From Streptomyces katrae (GTDB lineage: Bacteria; Actinomycetota; Actinomycetes; Streptomycetales; Streptomycetaceae), in assembly GCF_002028425.1 (NCBI RefSeq), contig NZ_CP020042.1, positions 1,054,001 through 1,118,000 of the forward strand: a stretch of 64,000 bases of DNA. Direction: 5' to 3'. Shown one piece after another: positions 16,846 to 24,405 of the stretch. How positions within the stretch are numbered: position 1 is the stretch's first letter; each line of letters starts with the position of its first letter. Below the pieces are notes generated by a model. It ran no database searches. It was not told the origin of the DNA and saw only the letters and a program-made list of their open reading frames with translations. A program made the translations under genes and the position numbers.

Positions 16846-16926
16846 TCAGCGATCCCAACAGCGCGCGCTCGCGCATCGGCCGAGGTCCACATGGACCCGC
16901 CCGTGGAGCAGGAGTTCGTACCGCAT
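16846..16926 (-). CDS. HVDL-type cysteine-containing leader peptide
   Basis: A 26-residue peptide (MRYELLLHGRVHVDLGR, then CASARCWDR). It matches the actinobacterial putative leader peptides with the pattern R-x-HVDL-x-R-x-x-S-x-x-C, usually located upstream of sulfur metabolism genes and thought to sense cysteine or Cys-tRNA supply through attenuation. There is no good ribosome binding site, but the predicted transcription start falls on the ATG itself, so it is probably leaderless. It ends 64 bases before the flavin reductase start. Confidence 0.75.
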   Translation of the reverse strand: MRYELLLHGRVHVDLGRCASARCWDR

Positions 16927-16932
16927 GCCGCC

Positions 16933-16962
16933 AGCCTGGCGATCTCCCGTGTACACAGTCAA
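16933..16962 (-). promoter_or_regulatory. Promoter of the leader peptide and flavin reductase
   Basis: On the minus strand TTGACT (16957-16962) is a near-consensus -35 box; 18 bases further CAGGCT (16933-16938) is a weak -10. Initiation seven bases later would coincide with the leader peptide ATG. Confidence 0.55.
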
Positions 16963-17024
16963 GCCGCAGCGGGCAGATGTCAGGCGCGTCACGCTGCGTG
17001 CGGGCGCGCGTACCGGCGCGGGCC

Positions 17025-17372
17025 TCACACCGCCGCCCCCAGGGCGGCGATCACATCCGCCTTGCGCGGCATCCCGACGGCCCGCCGCACGATCCGGCCC
17101 GCGCCGTCCAGGACGAGCACGGTCGGGGTCTTCTCCACGCCCAGGGCGCGCACGAGCGCGAGGTTGCGTTCGGCGTCGATCTCGATGTGCTCGACCCCGT
17201 CGACCATGGCGGCGATCTCGGCGAGGATCCTGCGGGTGGCCCGGCAGGGCTGGCAGAAGGCGGTGGAGAACTGCACCAGGCTGGCCCGCCGCCCCGGCTC
17301 CCGGCCCAGCTCGGCGGCGCCGAGGCGGGCCGCTCCGGCCGCCGCCCCGGCGGCCTCCTCGTGTTCGGGCAC
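17025..17372 (-). CDS. Thioredoxin-like protein
   Basis: A 115-residue protein starting at GTG 17372 with AGGAG seven bases upstream. After an Ala-rich N-terminal tail of 30 residues comes a thioredoxin fold with the redox motif FCQPC (C40, C43), a cis-proline region VEKTPTVLVLDGAG and a C-terminal helix. The CQPC dipeptide differs from the CGPC of classical thioredoxins, so its redox potential and partner are probably different. No transmembrane segment, hence cytosolic. It lies upstream of the leader-peptide promoter and is divergent from the acyltransferase. Confidence 0.88.
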   Translation of the reverse strand: MPEHEEAAGAAAGAARLGAAELGREPGRRASLVQFSTAFCQPCRATRRILAEIAAMVDGVEHIEIDAERNLALVRALGVEKTPTVLVLDGAGRIVRRAVGMPRKADVIAALGAAV

Positions 17373-17553
17373 GCCCGCTCCTGTCTACCCTGTCCCCATG
17401 TACGCACCACCCCGGCCGCGGCCGGGAGGCTCTCCCTGTCCGAGCGCCGCCGTCACGCCGCGCATTCCCCGCGTGACGAGGATCTCCCCGTCCGCGGCCG
17501 TCCGGACTGGCCAGCGCGCCGCGTTTCGGGCACGATCCCCATGGTCGCGTACC

Positions 17554-17565
17554 TACGCTTCCGTA
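17554..17565. promoter_or_regulatory. Inverted repeat TACG-N4-CGTA upstream of the acyltransferase
   Basis: TACG and CGTA flank a four-base CTTC centre, 46 bases before the acyltransferase start, near the expected promoter. Possible operator of a lipid-related regulator; the rest of the 239-base divergent gap shows nothing else clear. Confidence 0.35.
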
Positions 17566-17611
17566 ACTTCCGGCCGGGAGCACCTCCCCAGGCAGAAAGC
17601 GGGGTCTCCCC

Positions 17612-18334
17612 ATGGCTGAGCTCGTCTACCCCCCGGTGATCGGCGCCGCGCACATGCTGTTCCGCGCGCTGGACATCCGTATCGACATGAAGGGCACCGA
17701 GAACATCCCGCGCAAGGGCGGGGCGGTCCTGGTGTCGAACCACATCGGCTACCTCGACTTCATCTTCGCCGGTCTGACGGCGCGGCCGCAGAAGCGCCTC
17801 GTGCGCTTCATGGCCAAGGAGTCGGTCTTCCGGCACAAGGTGTCGGGTCCGCTGATGCGCGCGATGAAGCACATCCCGGTGGACCGGCAGCAGGGCGAGT
17901 CCGCCTACCAGCACGCGCTGGACTCGCTGCGCTCCGGCGAGATCATCGGCGTGTTCCCGGAGGCGACGATCTCCCAGTCGTTCACCCTCAAGAGCTTCAA
18001 GTCGGGCGCCGCGCGGATGGCGCAGGAGGCCGGGGTGCCGCTGATCCCGGTGGCGCTGTGGGGCACCCAGCGCCTGTGGACCAAGGGCCGCCCGAAGAAC
18101 CTCAAGCGCAGCCACATCCCGGTGACCATGCGGGTCGGCGAGCCGATCGAGGCCCCCAAGGACCAGTACGCGGGGGCCATCACCCGCCGGCTGCGCGGGC
18201 GCGTGCAGGAGCTGCTGGAGGCGGCGCAGGCCGCCTACCCGGCCAAGCCGCAGGGCACCGAGGACTCCTGGTGGCTGCCGGCCCACCTCGGCGGGACCGC
18301 GCCCACGGCCGCACAGGTCAAGGAAGCGGGCTGA
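17612..18334 (+). CDS. PlsC-like 1-acyl-glycerol-3-phosphate acyltransferase family protein
   Basis: A 240-residue membrane-associated acyltransferase starting at ATG 17612. The two catalytic blocks are present: the NH-x4-D motif in SNHIGYLDF (about 43-51) and the FPEATIS motif (about 114-120). KSGAARMA and VPLIPVALWGTQ follow as in the family. It likely transfers acyl groups to lysophosphatidic acid or a related acceptor on the inner face of the membrane. It is transcribed alone. The stop codon lies at the end of the first unit of a 21-base duplication. Confidence 0.92.
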   Translation: MAELVYPPVIGAAHMLFRALDIRIDMKGTENIPRKGGAVLVSNHIGYLDFIFAGLTARPQKRLVRFMAKESVFRHKVSGPLMRAMKHIPVDRQQGESAYQHALDSLRSGEIIGVFPEATISQSFTLKSFKSGAARMAQEAGVPLIPVALWGTQRLWTKGRPKNLKRSHIPVTMRVGEPIEAPKDQYAGAITRRLRGRVQELLEAAQAAYPAKPQGTEDSWWLPAHLGGTAPTAAQVKEAG

Positions 18335-18354
18335 CAGGTCAAGGAAGCGGGCCG
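18313..18354. repeat. 21-bp tandem duplication across two convergent stop codons
   Basis: ACAGGTCAAGGAAGCGGGC plus two bases occurs at 18313-18333 and again at 18334-18354 with one mismatch. The plus-strand acyltransferase stop (TGA, 18332-18334) is at the junction and the minus-strand CGNR stop (18339-18341) is inside the second copy, so both C-termini are shaped by the duplication. Confidence 0.92.
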
Positions 18355-18953
18355 GTCGCGGCCCCGGGCCCCCGCCCCGGCGCGGCCGCTTCGCGTCTGC
18401 GCCGCCGGTGGGCGGCGACCCGGCCGCGGGTGGCGCAGGTGGGCGTGCAGTAGCGGCGGGCGCTGCCGGGGCCGGTACCGAGGAAGAGCCGCCCGCAGCC
18501 CGGCGCGGCGCAGGCGCCCCAGGCGATGCGGCCGTACTCCGTGAGCAGCTGGGCCAGGGCGAGGGCGCCGGAGGCGAGGAGCCAGTCGCCCCAGCGGGCT
18601 CCGTCGCCCCGGTCCACGTGCAGGTGCCAGGGGTGGCCGTCGTGCCGGGTCAGCCGGGGCCGGGTGCCGCACTCCTCCAGCAGCCCGTTGAGGGCTTCGG
18701 CCATCCGGTCCTCGTCGGTCTCGGCGATGACGAGCGCCATCCGGCGGGCCGCGGCGCGCAGTTCCGCCGCTTCCGGCTCCCCGAAGGCCTCCGGGGCCAG
18801 GTCGGCCGGGTGCTCCCCGTGCCGGGCGAGCAGGGCGGCGAGCTCGTCGCGGGGCAGGGCGGGGTCCGCGCGGACCGCCTCGGCCAGCTCGATCAGGCGG
18901 CCTGCCGCCGAGAACCCCGCGGCTGCCGCACCCGTCGTGGGCGGATCCCCCAT
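18339..18953 (-). CDS. CGNR zinc finger regulator (ABATE domain)
   Basis: A 204-residue protein starting at ATG 18953, with AAAGGAG six bases upstream. The N-terminal helical region corresponds to the stress-associated ABATE domain; the C-terminal zinc finger is CAAPGCGRLFLGTGPGSARRYC, giving four ligands (C-x4-C ... C-x3-C) and a CATRGRVAAHRRRR basic tail, a CGNR variant in which the eponymous motif reads CATRGR. These proteins are presumed DNA-binding regulators. It is divergent from an MFS exporter with a compound palindrome between them, which suggests it controls the exporter. Confidence 0.82.
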   Translation of the reverse strand: MGDPPTTGAAAAGFSAAGRLIELAEAVRADPALPRDELAALLARHGEHPADLAPEAFGEPEAAELRAAARRMALVIAETDEDRMAEALNGLLEECGTRPRLTRHDGHPWHLHVDRGDGARWGDWLLASGALALAQLLTEYGRIAWGACAAPGCGRLFLGTGPGSARRYCTPTCATRGRVAAHRRRRREAAAPGRGPGAATGPLP

Positions 18954-18973
18954 CGCGGACTCCTTTCCCCTTA

Positions 18974-19000
18974 CATCCATCTGACGTAACGTCTTGGATG
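18974..19000. promoter_or_regulatory. Nested palindrome between CGNR regulator and MFS gene
   Basis: An 11-base palindrome GACGTAACGTC (18983-18993) sits inside an outer inverted repeat CATCCA (18974-18979)/TGGATG (18995-19000). It is 21 bases upstream of the CGNR start and 36 upstream of the MFS start, ideal for controlling both. Confidence 0.55.
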
Positions 19001-19035
19001 CACAACACGTTACCGAACGGGGAGGGGGTCCGCCG

Positions 19036-20304
19036 ATGGGCGGGTTCGGGCGGTACCTTGCGGCGGCGCTGGCCGGGCGGTTCGCGTCCGAGGGAATGGG
19101 GATGGCGGTGGTGCTGCTCGCGCTGGAGCGGACGGGCAGCGCCGCGCACGGGGCGTTCGTGCTGACCGCCTGGATGGCCCCGCACGTACTGGCCGCGCCG
19201 CTGGCGGGGGCCGCCGCGGCGCGGGCTCGCAGGCCCCGCCTGTTCTACGCGGGCGCGCTGGCGGGGTTCACGGTCGCGGTGGCCGCGCTGGCGGCGCTGC
19301 TCGGGCGGGCCCCGATGGCGGTGGTGCTGGCGGTGGCGGTGCTGGGCGGGTCGTGCGGCCCGGTGGTGACGGGCGGGCTGTCGAGCCTGGTCGCGGGGCT
19401 GGTGCCGGAGGGGCCGCGGCGGGACCGGGCGTACGGCTGGGACGCCTCGACGTACAACGCGGCCGCGGTGACGGCCCCCGCGGTGGTCAGCCTGGCGGGG
19501 GCGGCGGTCTCGGCGGGGCCCGCGATGGGGGTGCTGGCGCTGTCGGCGGCACTGGCCGCCACCCTGGCCGCCTCCCTGCCGTACGGGAACGGAACCCCTC
19601 ACGAGGCCCCGCACGAGGACCCGGGCGCGGGTACCCGGCCACAGGCGCCCCGCGCCGGGCTCGGGGCGGGGCTGGCCGCGCTGTGGCGGGTCCGGGACCT
19701 GCGGGCGATCACCTCGGCGACGACGCTGGCTTTCGTCGGCGTCGGGGCGCTGACGACCACCTCCGTGCTGCTGGCCCGCGCCCTGGGCAGCCCCGGCGCG
19801 GGCGGGGTGCTGATGACGGCCTTCGCCCTCGGCGCGCTGGCCGGGTCCCTCACACTGGGCCGGATGACCTCGGTGGCGCCGGGCCGGCTGGCCCGCTGGG
19901 CGATGGCGGGGACGGGTGCGGCGCTCGCGGTGGCGGCGTTCGCCCCGTCGGTCGCGCCGGCCGCGGCCGCGTTCGCGGCGGCGGGGGTGTGCGACGGGCC
20001 GCTGCTGACGGCCACGCTGCGGATCCGCTCGGAGCACGCGCCGGGCGCGGTGCGGGCGCAGGTGTTCACCCTGGGGGCCGGGCTGAAGGTGACGGCGGCT
20101 TCCACGGGGGCCGCCCTGGTGGGTCTGGCGGCCGCCGCACCGCCGTGGACGCTGCTGCTCGGGATCGCCGTGCTGCAACTCGCGGCCGCCGCGCTGCACC
20201 TGCTGGTGGCGGGGGGCGGGCGGAGGGCGCCGGTACCGGCTACAGGGAGGTCGGAAGGTTCCGCCACAGCGCCGGCCGGTCGGCGGACTCCTGGAGGGCC
20301 TTGA
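19036..20304 (+). CDS. MFS transporter
   Basis: A 422-residue integral membrane protein. The ATG at 19036 has GGAGGGGG upstream; a TTG at 18994 would start inside the palindrome. About 10-12 hydrophobic helices are visible (for example LAAALAGRFASEGMGMAVVLLAL, FTVAVAALAALLG, LLLGIAVLQLAAAALHLLVA) with a central hydrophilic loop (ERNPSR-region, about residues 180-210). It is a drug-efflux-like member with unknown substrate. Its last 65 bases overlap the convergent transglutaminase gene. Divergence from the CGNR regulator suggests ligand-dependent control. Confidence 0.87.
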   Translation: MGGFGRYLAAALAGRFASEGMGMAVVLLALERTGSAAHGAFVLTAWMAPHVLAAPLAGAAAARARRPRLFYAGALAGFTVAVAALAALLGRAPMAVVLAVAVLGGSCGPVVTGGLSSLVAGLVPEGPRRDRAYGWDASTYNAAAVTAPAVVSLAGAAVSAGPAMGVLALSAALAATLAASLPYGNGTPHEAPHEDPGAGTRPQAPRAGLGAGLAALWRVRDLRAITSATTLAFVGVGALTTTSVLLARALGSPGAGGVLMTAFALGALAGSLTLGRMTSVAPGRLARWAMAGTGAALAVAAFAPSVAPAAAAFAAAGVCDGPLLTATLRIRSEHAPGAVRAQVFTLGAGLKVTAASTGAALVGLAAAAPPWTLLLGIAVLQLAAAALHLLVAGGGRRAPVPATGRSEGSATAPAGRRTPGGP

Positions 20305-20884
20305 GCGCGGCGGGGTGCGGGGTGTCGTACAGCTCGGGGTAGTCGATCTCGCCGAGCTCCGGGCGTACGGGGAAGGCCAGTTGCTCCACGTCGAGGCTGA
20401 ACCGGGCGTCGACGCCCGGCTTGTTGCCGCGCGGGTCGACCCGGGACCAGTCCTCCCGGCCGGGCAGCCTCAGGGCGACGAGGCCGTGGACGGCCAGGTC
20501 GAACCCCCCGGGGCAGGCCCCGGCCGCACTGGAGCAGCTGTCGCCGCACGCATGCGGGTCGCCGAGCAGCTGGTAGCACAGGCCCGCGGGGATGCCCTGG
20601 GCGCGCAGCAGGGCGACGAGGGCGTGGGACTTCGCGTAGCAGATGCCGTTGCGGGTGCTCAGGACGTCGGAGGCGCGCCAGGAGACCCGCAGGTCGCCGG
20701 AGTCGGCGGAGTGCGGGATGGTGTCGCGGACGAACTCGAAGGCCGCCTCGGCGTATGAATATGCATCGCCAGTGGAGGTCCAGAGGGCGTCTGCGGTCTC
20801 CTGTACCAGGGGATGCCAGTGGTCGATGGCCTCACTGGAGGCCAGATAGGCATGAATATCCGGGTTCTGTTGGATCAGTTGCAT
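20240..20884 (-). CDS. Transglutaminase-like domain protein
   Basis: A protein of about 214 residues with the papain-like transglutaminase core: catalytic C82 in STRNGICYAKS, H133 in LAVHGLVAL and D150 in SRVDPRGNK. Such domains act as cysteine proteases or amidases. I prefer ATG 20884 because the other candidate, ATG 20902, lies in a 15-bp hairpin; neither has a good ribosome binding site. An inserted Cys-rich loop (HACGDSCSSAAGAC) could bind metal or form disulfides. There is no signal peptide. It overlaps the end of the convergent MFS gene. Confidence 0.83.
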   Translation of the reverse strand: MQLIQQNPDIHAYLASSEAIDHWHPLVQETADALWTSTGDAYSYAEAAFEFVRDTIPHSADSGDLRVSWRASDVLSTRNGICYAKSHALVALLRAQGIPAGLCYQLLGDPHACGDSCSSAAGACPGGFDLAVHGLVALRLPGREDWSRVDPRGNKPGVDARFSLDVEQLAFPVRPELGEIDYPELYDTPHPAALKALQESADRPALWRNLPTSL

Positions 20885-20900
20885 GATCCGCAGCTTAGGC

Positions 20901-20942
20901 ATGCCACCGACCGCAGATCAATAGATTTGCGGTCGGTGGCAT
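20901..20942. terminator. Perfect 15-bp inverted repeat (terminator or operator)
   Basis: ATGCCACCGACCGCA (20901-20915) is matched exactly by its complement at 20928-20942 across a 12-base AT-rich loop. It stands between the aldolase stop (20971) and the transglutaminase start. A factor-independent terminator without a U-tract is the simplest reading. Confidence 0.65.
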
Positions 20943-20970
20943 AGATATTCAGCTCTTTGCGGAGTGGCGC

Positions 20971-22047
20971 CTACCGGGCCAGCTCCTCCTTCAGGGCCTG
21001 GAGGAAGCCGTCGACGTCCTCCTCCTGCGTGTCGAAGCTGCACATCCAGCGGACGTCGCCGGCGGCCTCGTCCCAGAAGTAGAAGCGGTACCGCTCCTGG
21101 AGCCGGCGCGTGACGTCGTGCGGCAGCCGCGCGAACACCGCGTTCGCCTGCACCGGGTAGAGGATCTCCACCCCGTCGGTCTCGCGCACGCCCGCGGCGA
21201 GCCGCCGGGCCATCGCGTTGCCGTGGCGGGCGTTGCGCAGCCACAGGTCCTTGGCGAGGAGCGCTTCGAGCTGCACCGAGACGAAACGCATCTTGGAGGC
21301 CAGCTGCATGGACATCTTGCGGATGTGCTTCATCTGCCGGACCGCGTCCGGGTTGAGCACCACCACGGCCTCGCCGAACATCATGCCGTTCTTGGTGCCG
21401 CCGTACGACAGCACGTCCACCCCGACCGTGTTGGTGAAGGTGCGCATGGGAACGTCGAGCGAGGCCGCGGCGTTGGCTATCCGGGCGCCGTCGAGGTGCA
21501 CCTTCATGCCCAGGGAGTGGGCGTGCTCGCAGATGGCCCTGATCTCGTCCGGGGTGTAGACGGTGCCGAGCTCGGTGTTCTGGGTGATCGAGACGACCTG
21601 GGGCATCGCCCGGTGCTCGTCCTCGAAGCCCCAGGCCTCCTGGTCGATCAGCTCGGGGGTGAGCTTCCCGTCCGGGGTGGGCACGGCCAGCAGCTTGATG
21701 CCGGCCATCCGCTCGGGCGCGCCGCCCTCGTCCACGTTGATGTGGGCGGTCTTGGCGCAGATCACCGCGCCCCACCGGTCGGTCATGGCCTGGAGGGCGA
21801 CGACGTTGGCGCCCGTGCCGTTGAAGACCGGGAAGGCTTCGGCGTAGGGACCGAAGTGGCTGCGGAACACCTTCTGGAGGTGCTCGGTGTAGTCGTCCTC
21901 GCCGTAGGAGACCTGGTGGCCTTCGTTGGCGAGGGCGATGGCCGCGAGCACCTCCGGGTGGACCCCGGCGTAGTTGTCGCTGGCGAAACCGCGCACCGCC
22001 GGGTCGTGGTGGCGGCGGGCGTCGGTCTTGCCGTTGTCGGTTCTCAC
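20971..22047 (-). CDS. Low-specificity L-threonine aldolase family protein
   Basis: A 358-residue PLP enzyme of fold type I. Start GTG 22047 overlaps the SDR stop by four bases (GTGA), so translation is coupled. The beta-eliminating lyase pattern is clear: FASDNYAGVHPEV, FPVFNGTGANV, HLDGARIANAA and the PLP lysine K219 in LSYGGTKNGM. The reaction is cleavage of beta-hydroxy amino acids such as threonine to glycine and an aldehyde. It is the third gene of the DUF6421-SDR-aldolase operon, hinting at a shared substrate not yet defined. Confidence 0.92.
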   Translation of the reverse strand: MRTDNGKTDARRHHDPAVRGFASDNYAGVHPEVLAAIALANEGHQVSYGEDDYTEHLQKVFRSHFGPYAEAFPVFNGTGANVVALQAMTDRWGAVICAKTAHINVDEGGAPERMAGIKLLAVPTPDGKLTPELIDQEAWGFEDEHRAMPQVVSITQNTELGTVYTPDEIRAICEHAHSLGMKVHLDGARIANAAASLDVPMRTFTNTVGVDVLSYGGTKNGMMFGEAVVVLNPDAVRQMKHIRKMSMQLASKMRFVSVQLEALLAKDLWLRNARHGNAMARRLAAGVRETDGVEILYPVQANAVFARLPHDVTRRLQERYRFYFWDEAAGDVRWMCSFDTQEEDVDGFLQALKEELAR

Positions 22048-22799
22048 GGTTGCGGAGTGAGCCACAGACGCTGTCCGTTCACATCGGAGGCGGGCCGCTC
22101 CCAAACGCCGGCGATGGCCTCGGCCAGCTCCTTGACGTCGGTGAAGCCCGCGAACTTCGCATTGGGGCGCTCGGCGCGCATCGCGTCGTGCACCAGTGCC
22201 TTGATCACCAGGATCGCAGCCGCGGCGGCCGGACCCTCTTCGCCCCCGACCTTGCGGAAGGAGTCCGCCATGGCCAGGGTCCAGGCCTCGGCGGCCGCCT
22301 TGCCCGCGTTGTACGCGGCGTTGTTGGCGACCGGCTTGTGCGCGCCGGACTGGCTGATCAGGACGTAGCGGCCCTGGCCGCTGCGCACGAGGGCGTCGTG
22401 GAAGGCGAGCGAAGTGTGCTGGACGGTGCGGATCAGCAGCTTCTCCAGGAGTTCCCAGTCCGCGAGGTCCACGTCGGTGAAGGTCTTGCTGCCGCGCCAG
22501 CCGCCGACGAGGTGGACCAGGCCGTCGACGCGGCCGAACTCCTTCTCGGTGCGCTCGGCCCAGGCCTTGGTGGCCTCCAGGTCGAGCAGGTCGACGGTGT
22601 CGCCGATGACGGTGGCGCCGCCGTGGGCGTAGCGGGCCGCGTCCACCGACTCGGCCAGGCGCGCGGCGTCGGCGTCGGACGCCACGACGGTGGCGCCCGC
22701 CTCGGCAAGGCGGAGCAGGGCGGCGCGGCCGGCGGGGCCGCCGGCCCCGGCCACAGCTACCACCGCTCCCTGGAGCGGGCCGTTCCCGGAGCCGTTCAT
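22044..22799 (-). CDS. SDR family oxidoreductase
   Basis: A 251-residue short-chain dehydrogenase starting at ATG 22799 with GGAGG upstream. The dinucleotide-binding loop is VAVAGAGGPAGRAAL, the Asp-rich site VASDAD suggests NAD preference, and the active site has a serine in VLISQSGAH with Y-x-x-x-K in AAYNAGKAAAE. It lies 26 bases after the DUF6421 gene and overlaps the aldolase gene by four bases, so the three are co-translated. Substrate unknown. Confidence 0.92.
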   Translation of the reverse strand: MNGSGNGPLQGAVVAVAGAGGPAGRAALLRLAEAGATVVASDADAARLAESVDAARYAHGGATVIGDTVDLLDLEATKAWAERTEKEFGRVDGLVHLVGGWRGSKTFTDVDLADWELLEKLLIRTVQHTSLAFHDALVRSGQGRYVLISQSGAHKPVANNAAYNAGKAAAEAWTLAMADSFRKVGGEEGPAAAAAILVIKALVHDAMRAERPNAKFAGFTDVKELAEAIAGVWERPASDVNGQRLWLTPQP

Positions 22800-22825
22800 C
22801 TGTGCAGCCTCCTGAGGGCGAGTGC

Positions 22826-24232
22826 TCACGCGGCGGTCCGCGAGGCGTCGTCGGCGTTCTGGGGAGTGATGCCCTTCGTCGAGGCGATCACGCCCTTGAG
22901 CTTCTTGGCGAGGGCCTCGTAGAACATGCTGAGCGGAAACTCGTCCGGAAGCACGTCGTCCACGAGCTTGCGCGGGGGCTGCGTCAGGTCGAGGGCGTCG
23001 GGACCCTTGGCCCACTTGGAGCCCGGGTGCGGGGCCAGGTAGGTGGAGACCAGCTCGTAGGCCTTGAACCAGTGGACCAGCTTGGGGCGGTCGATGCCCG
23101 CGCGGTACAGGTCCTCGATCTCGGCGCAGAGCTGGTTGGTGACCTGCGGGGCCCGCATCCAGTCGATCTTCAGCTTGTTGTCCGTCCAGCGCACGACGTC
23201 GTGCTTGTGGAGGTAGGCGAAGAGCAGCTGGCCGCCGAGGCCGTCGTAGTTGCGGTTGCGGTCGCCGGAGACCGGGAAGCGGAACATCCGGTCGAAGAGG
23301 ACGGCGTACTGCACGTCGCGGCCGTGCTCGTTGCCCTCGGACTCGAGCTTCACGGCCTCCTTGAAGGCGGTGAGGTCGCAGCGCAGCTCCTCCAGGCCGT
23401 ACATCCAGAACGGCTGGCGCTGCTTGATCATGAAGGGGTCGAACGGCAGGTCGCCGTGGCTGTGGGTGCGGTCGTGGACCATGTCCCACAGGACGAAGGC
23501 CTTCTCGCAGCGCTCCTGGTCCTCGACCATGCGGGCGATGTCCTCGGGCAGCTCGATGCCCAGGATGTCCACGGCCGCGCCGGTGACCTTGCGGTAGCGG
23601 GCCGCCTCGCGGTCGCAGAAGATGCCGCCCCAGGTGAAGCGCTCGGGGGCCTCGCGGACGGCGATGGTCTCCGGGAAGAGCACCGCGGAGTGGGTGTCGT
23701 AACCCGGGGTGAAGTCCTCGAGGGTGATGCCGAGGAAGAGCGGGTTGTCGTACCGGGTGCGCTCCAGCTCGGAGAGCCATTCGGGCCACACCATCTTCAG
23801 GACGACGGCCTCGAAGTTGCGGTCCGGGTTGCCGTTCTGGGTGTACATCGGGAAGACGACGAGGTGCTGGAGGCCGTCCTCGCGCTGCGCGGCCGGGTGG
23901 AAGGCCAGCAGGGAGTCGAGGAAGTCCGGCACGCCGAAGCCCTCGGCGACCCACTTGCGCAGGTCGGCGACGAGCGCCTTGTGGTAGTCGGCGGCGTGCG
24001 GCAGCAGCGGGGACAGGACCTCGACCGCCGCGACGACGCGCTCGACGGCGGCCTCGACCTCGGCGCGGGCGGGAGCGCCCTCGGCGTCGAAGTCGATCGA
24101 ACCGTCCTTGGCCTGCCAGGGGCGGATCTCCTCCACGGCGGCCTTGAGCTCGGGCCACGCCGGGTGGTCCACCACCCGCGCCCCGGCGGTTATCACGGCC
24201 CCGCCGATGCCCGGCACAAGAGTTTCCGTCAT
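22826..24232 (-). CDS. DUF6421 family protein
   Basis: A 468-residue soluble protein, starting at ATG 24232 with GGAGGAAG. It is recognised as the DUF6421 family by its overall sequence (VVFPMYTQNGNPDRNFEAVVLKMVWPEW, FVLWDMVHDRTHSHGDLPFDPFMIKQRQPFWMYGLEELRCD). The HD..H-rich stretch MVHDRTHSHGD and conserved GGIFCDREA look like a possible metal site, but no activity is known. It is the first gene of a coupled operon with an SDR and a threonine aldolase. A sigma-70-type promoter is visible upstream. Confidence 0.85.
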   Translation of the reverse strand: MTETLVPGIGGAVITAGARVVDHPAWPELKAAVEEIRPWQAKDGSIDFDAEGAPARAEVEAAVERVVAAVEVLSPLLPHAADYHKALVADLRKWVAEGFGVPDFLDSLLAFHPAAQREDGLQHLVVFPMYTQNGNPDRNFEAVVLKMVWPEWLSELERTRYDNPLFLGITLEDFTPGYDTHSAVLFPETIAVREAPERFTWGGIFCDREAARYRKVTGAAVDILGIELPEDIARMVEDQERCEKAFVLWDMVHDRTHSHGDLPFDPFMIKQRQPFWMYGLEELRCDLTAFKEAVKLESEGNEHGRDVQYAVLFDRMFRFPVSGDRNRNYDGLGGQLLFAYLHKHDVVRWTDNKLKIDWMRAPQVTNQLCAEIEDLYRAGIDRPKLVHWFKAYELVSTYLAPHPGSKWAKGPDALDLTQPPRKLVDDVLPDEFPLSMFYEALAKKLKGVIASTKGITPQNADDASRTAA

Positions 24233-24267
24233 GTCACTTCCTCCACAGGAGAACCTCGCGTTAAGAC

Positions 24268-24297
24268 AGCGTATGCATGCGAGGCTCCCCCACTCAA
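24268..24297 (-). promoter_or_regulatory. Promoter of the DUF6421 operon
   Basis: On the minus strand TTGAGT (24292-24297) and TACGCT (24268-24273) are separated by 18 bases, a good housekeeping-sigma match 36 bases before the DUF6421 start. The flanking 24298-24405 gap is unusually AT-rich for this genome. Confidence 0.6.
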
Positions 24298-24405
24298 GAG
24301 GAAACTCGGGAAATTTTTCTGTAATACCCCCCACTCCACCGGAAGTCTTCCCGTTACTCACGGTGGAATCCACCACTCCGCCTAGTAACCGGCGTAGCGT
24401 TCGGG

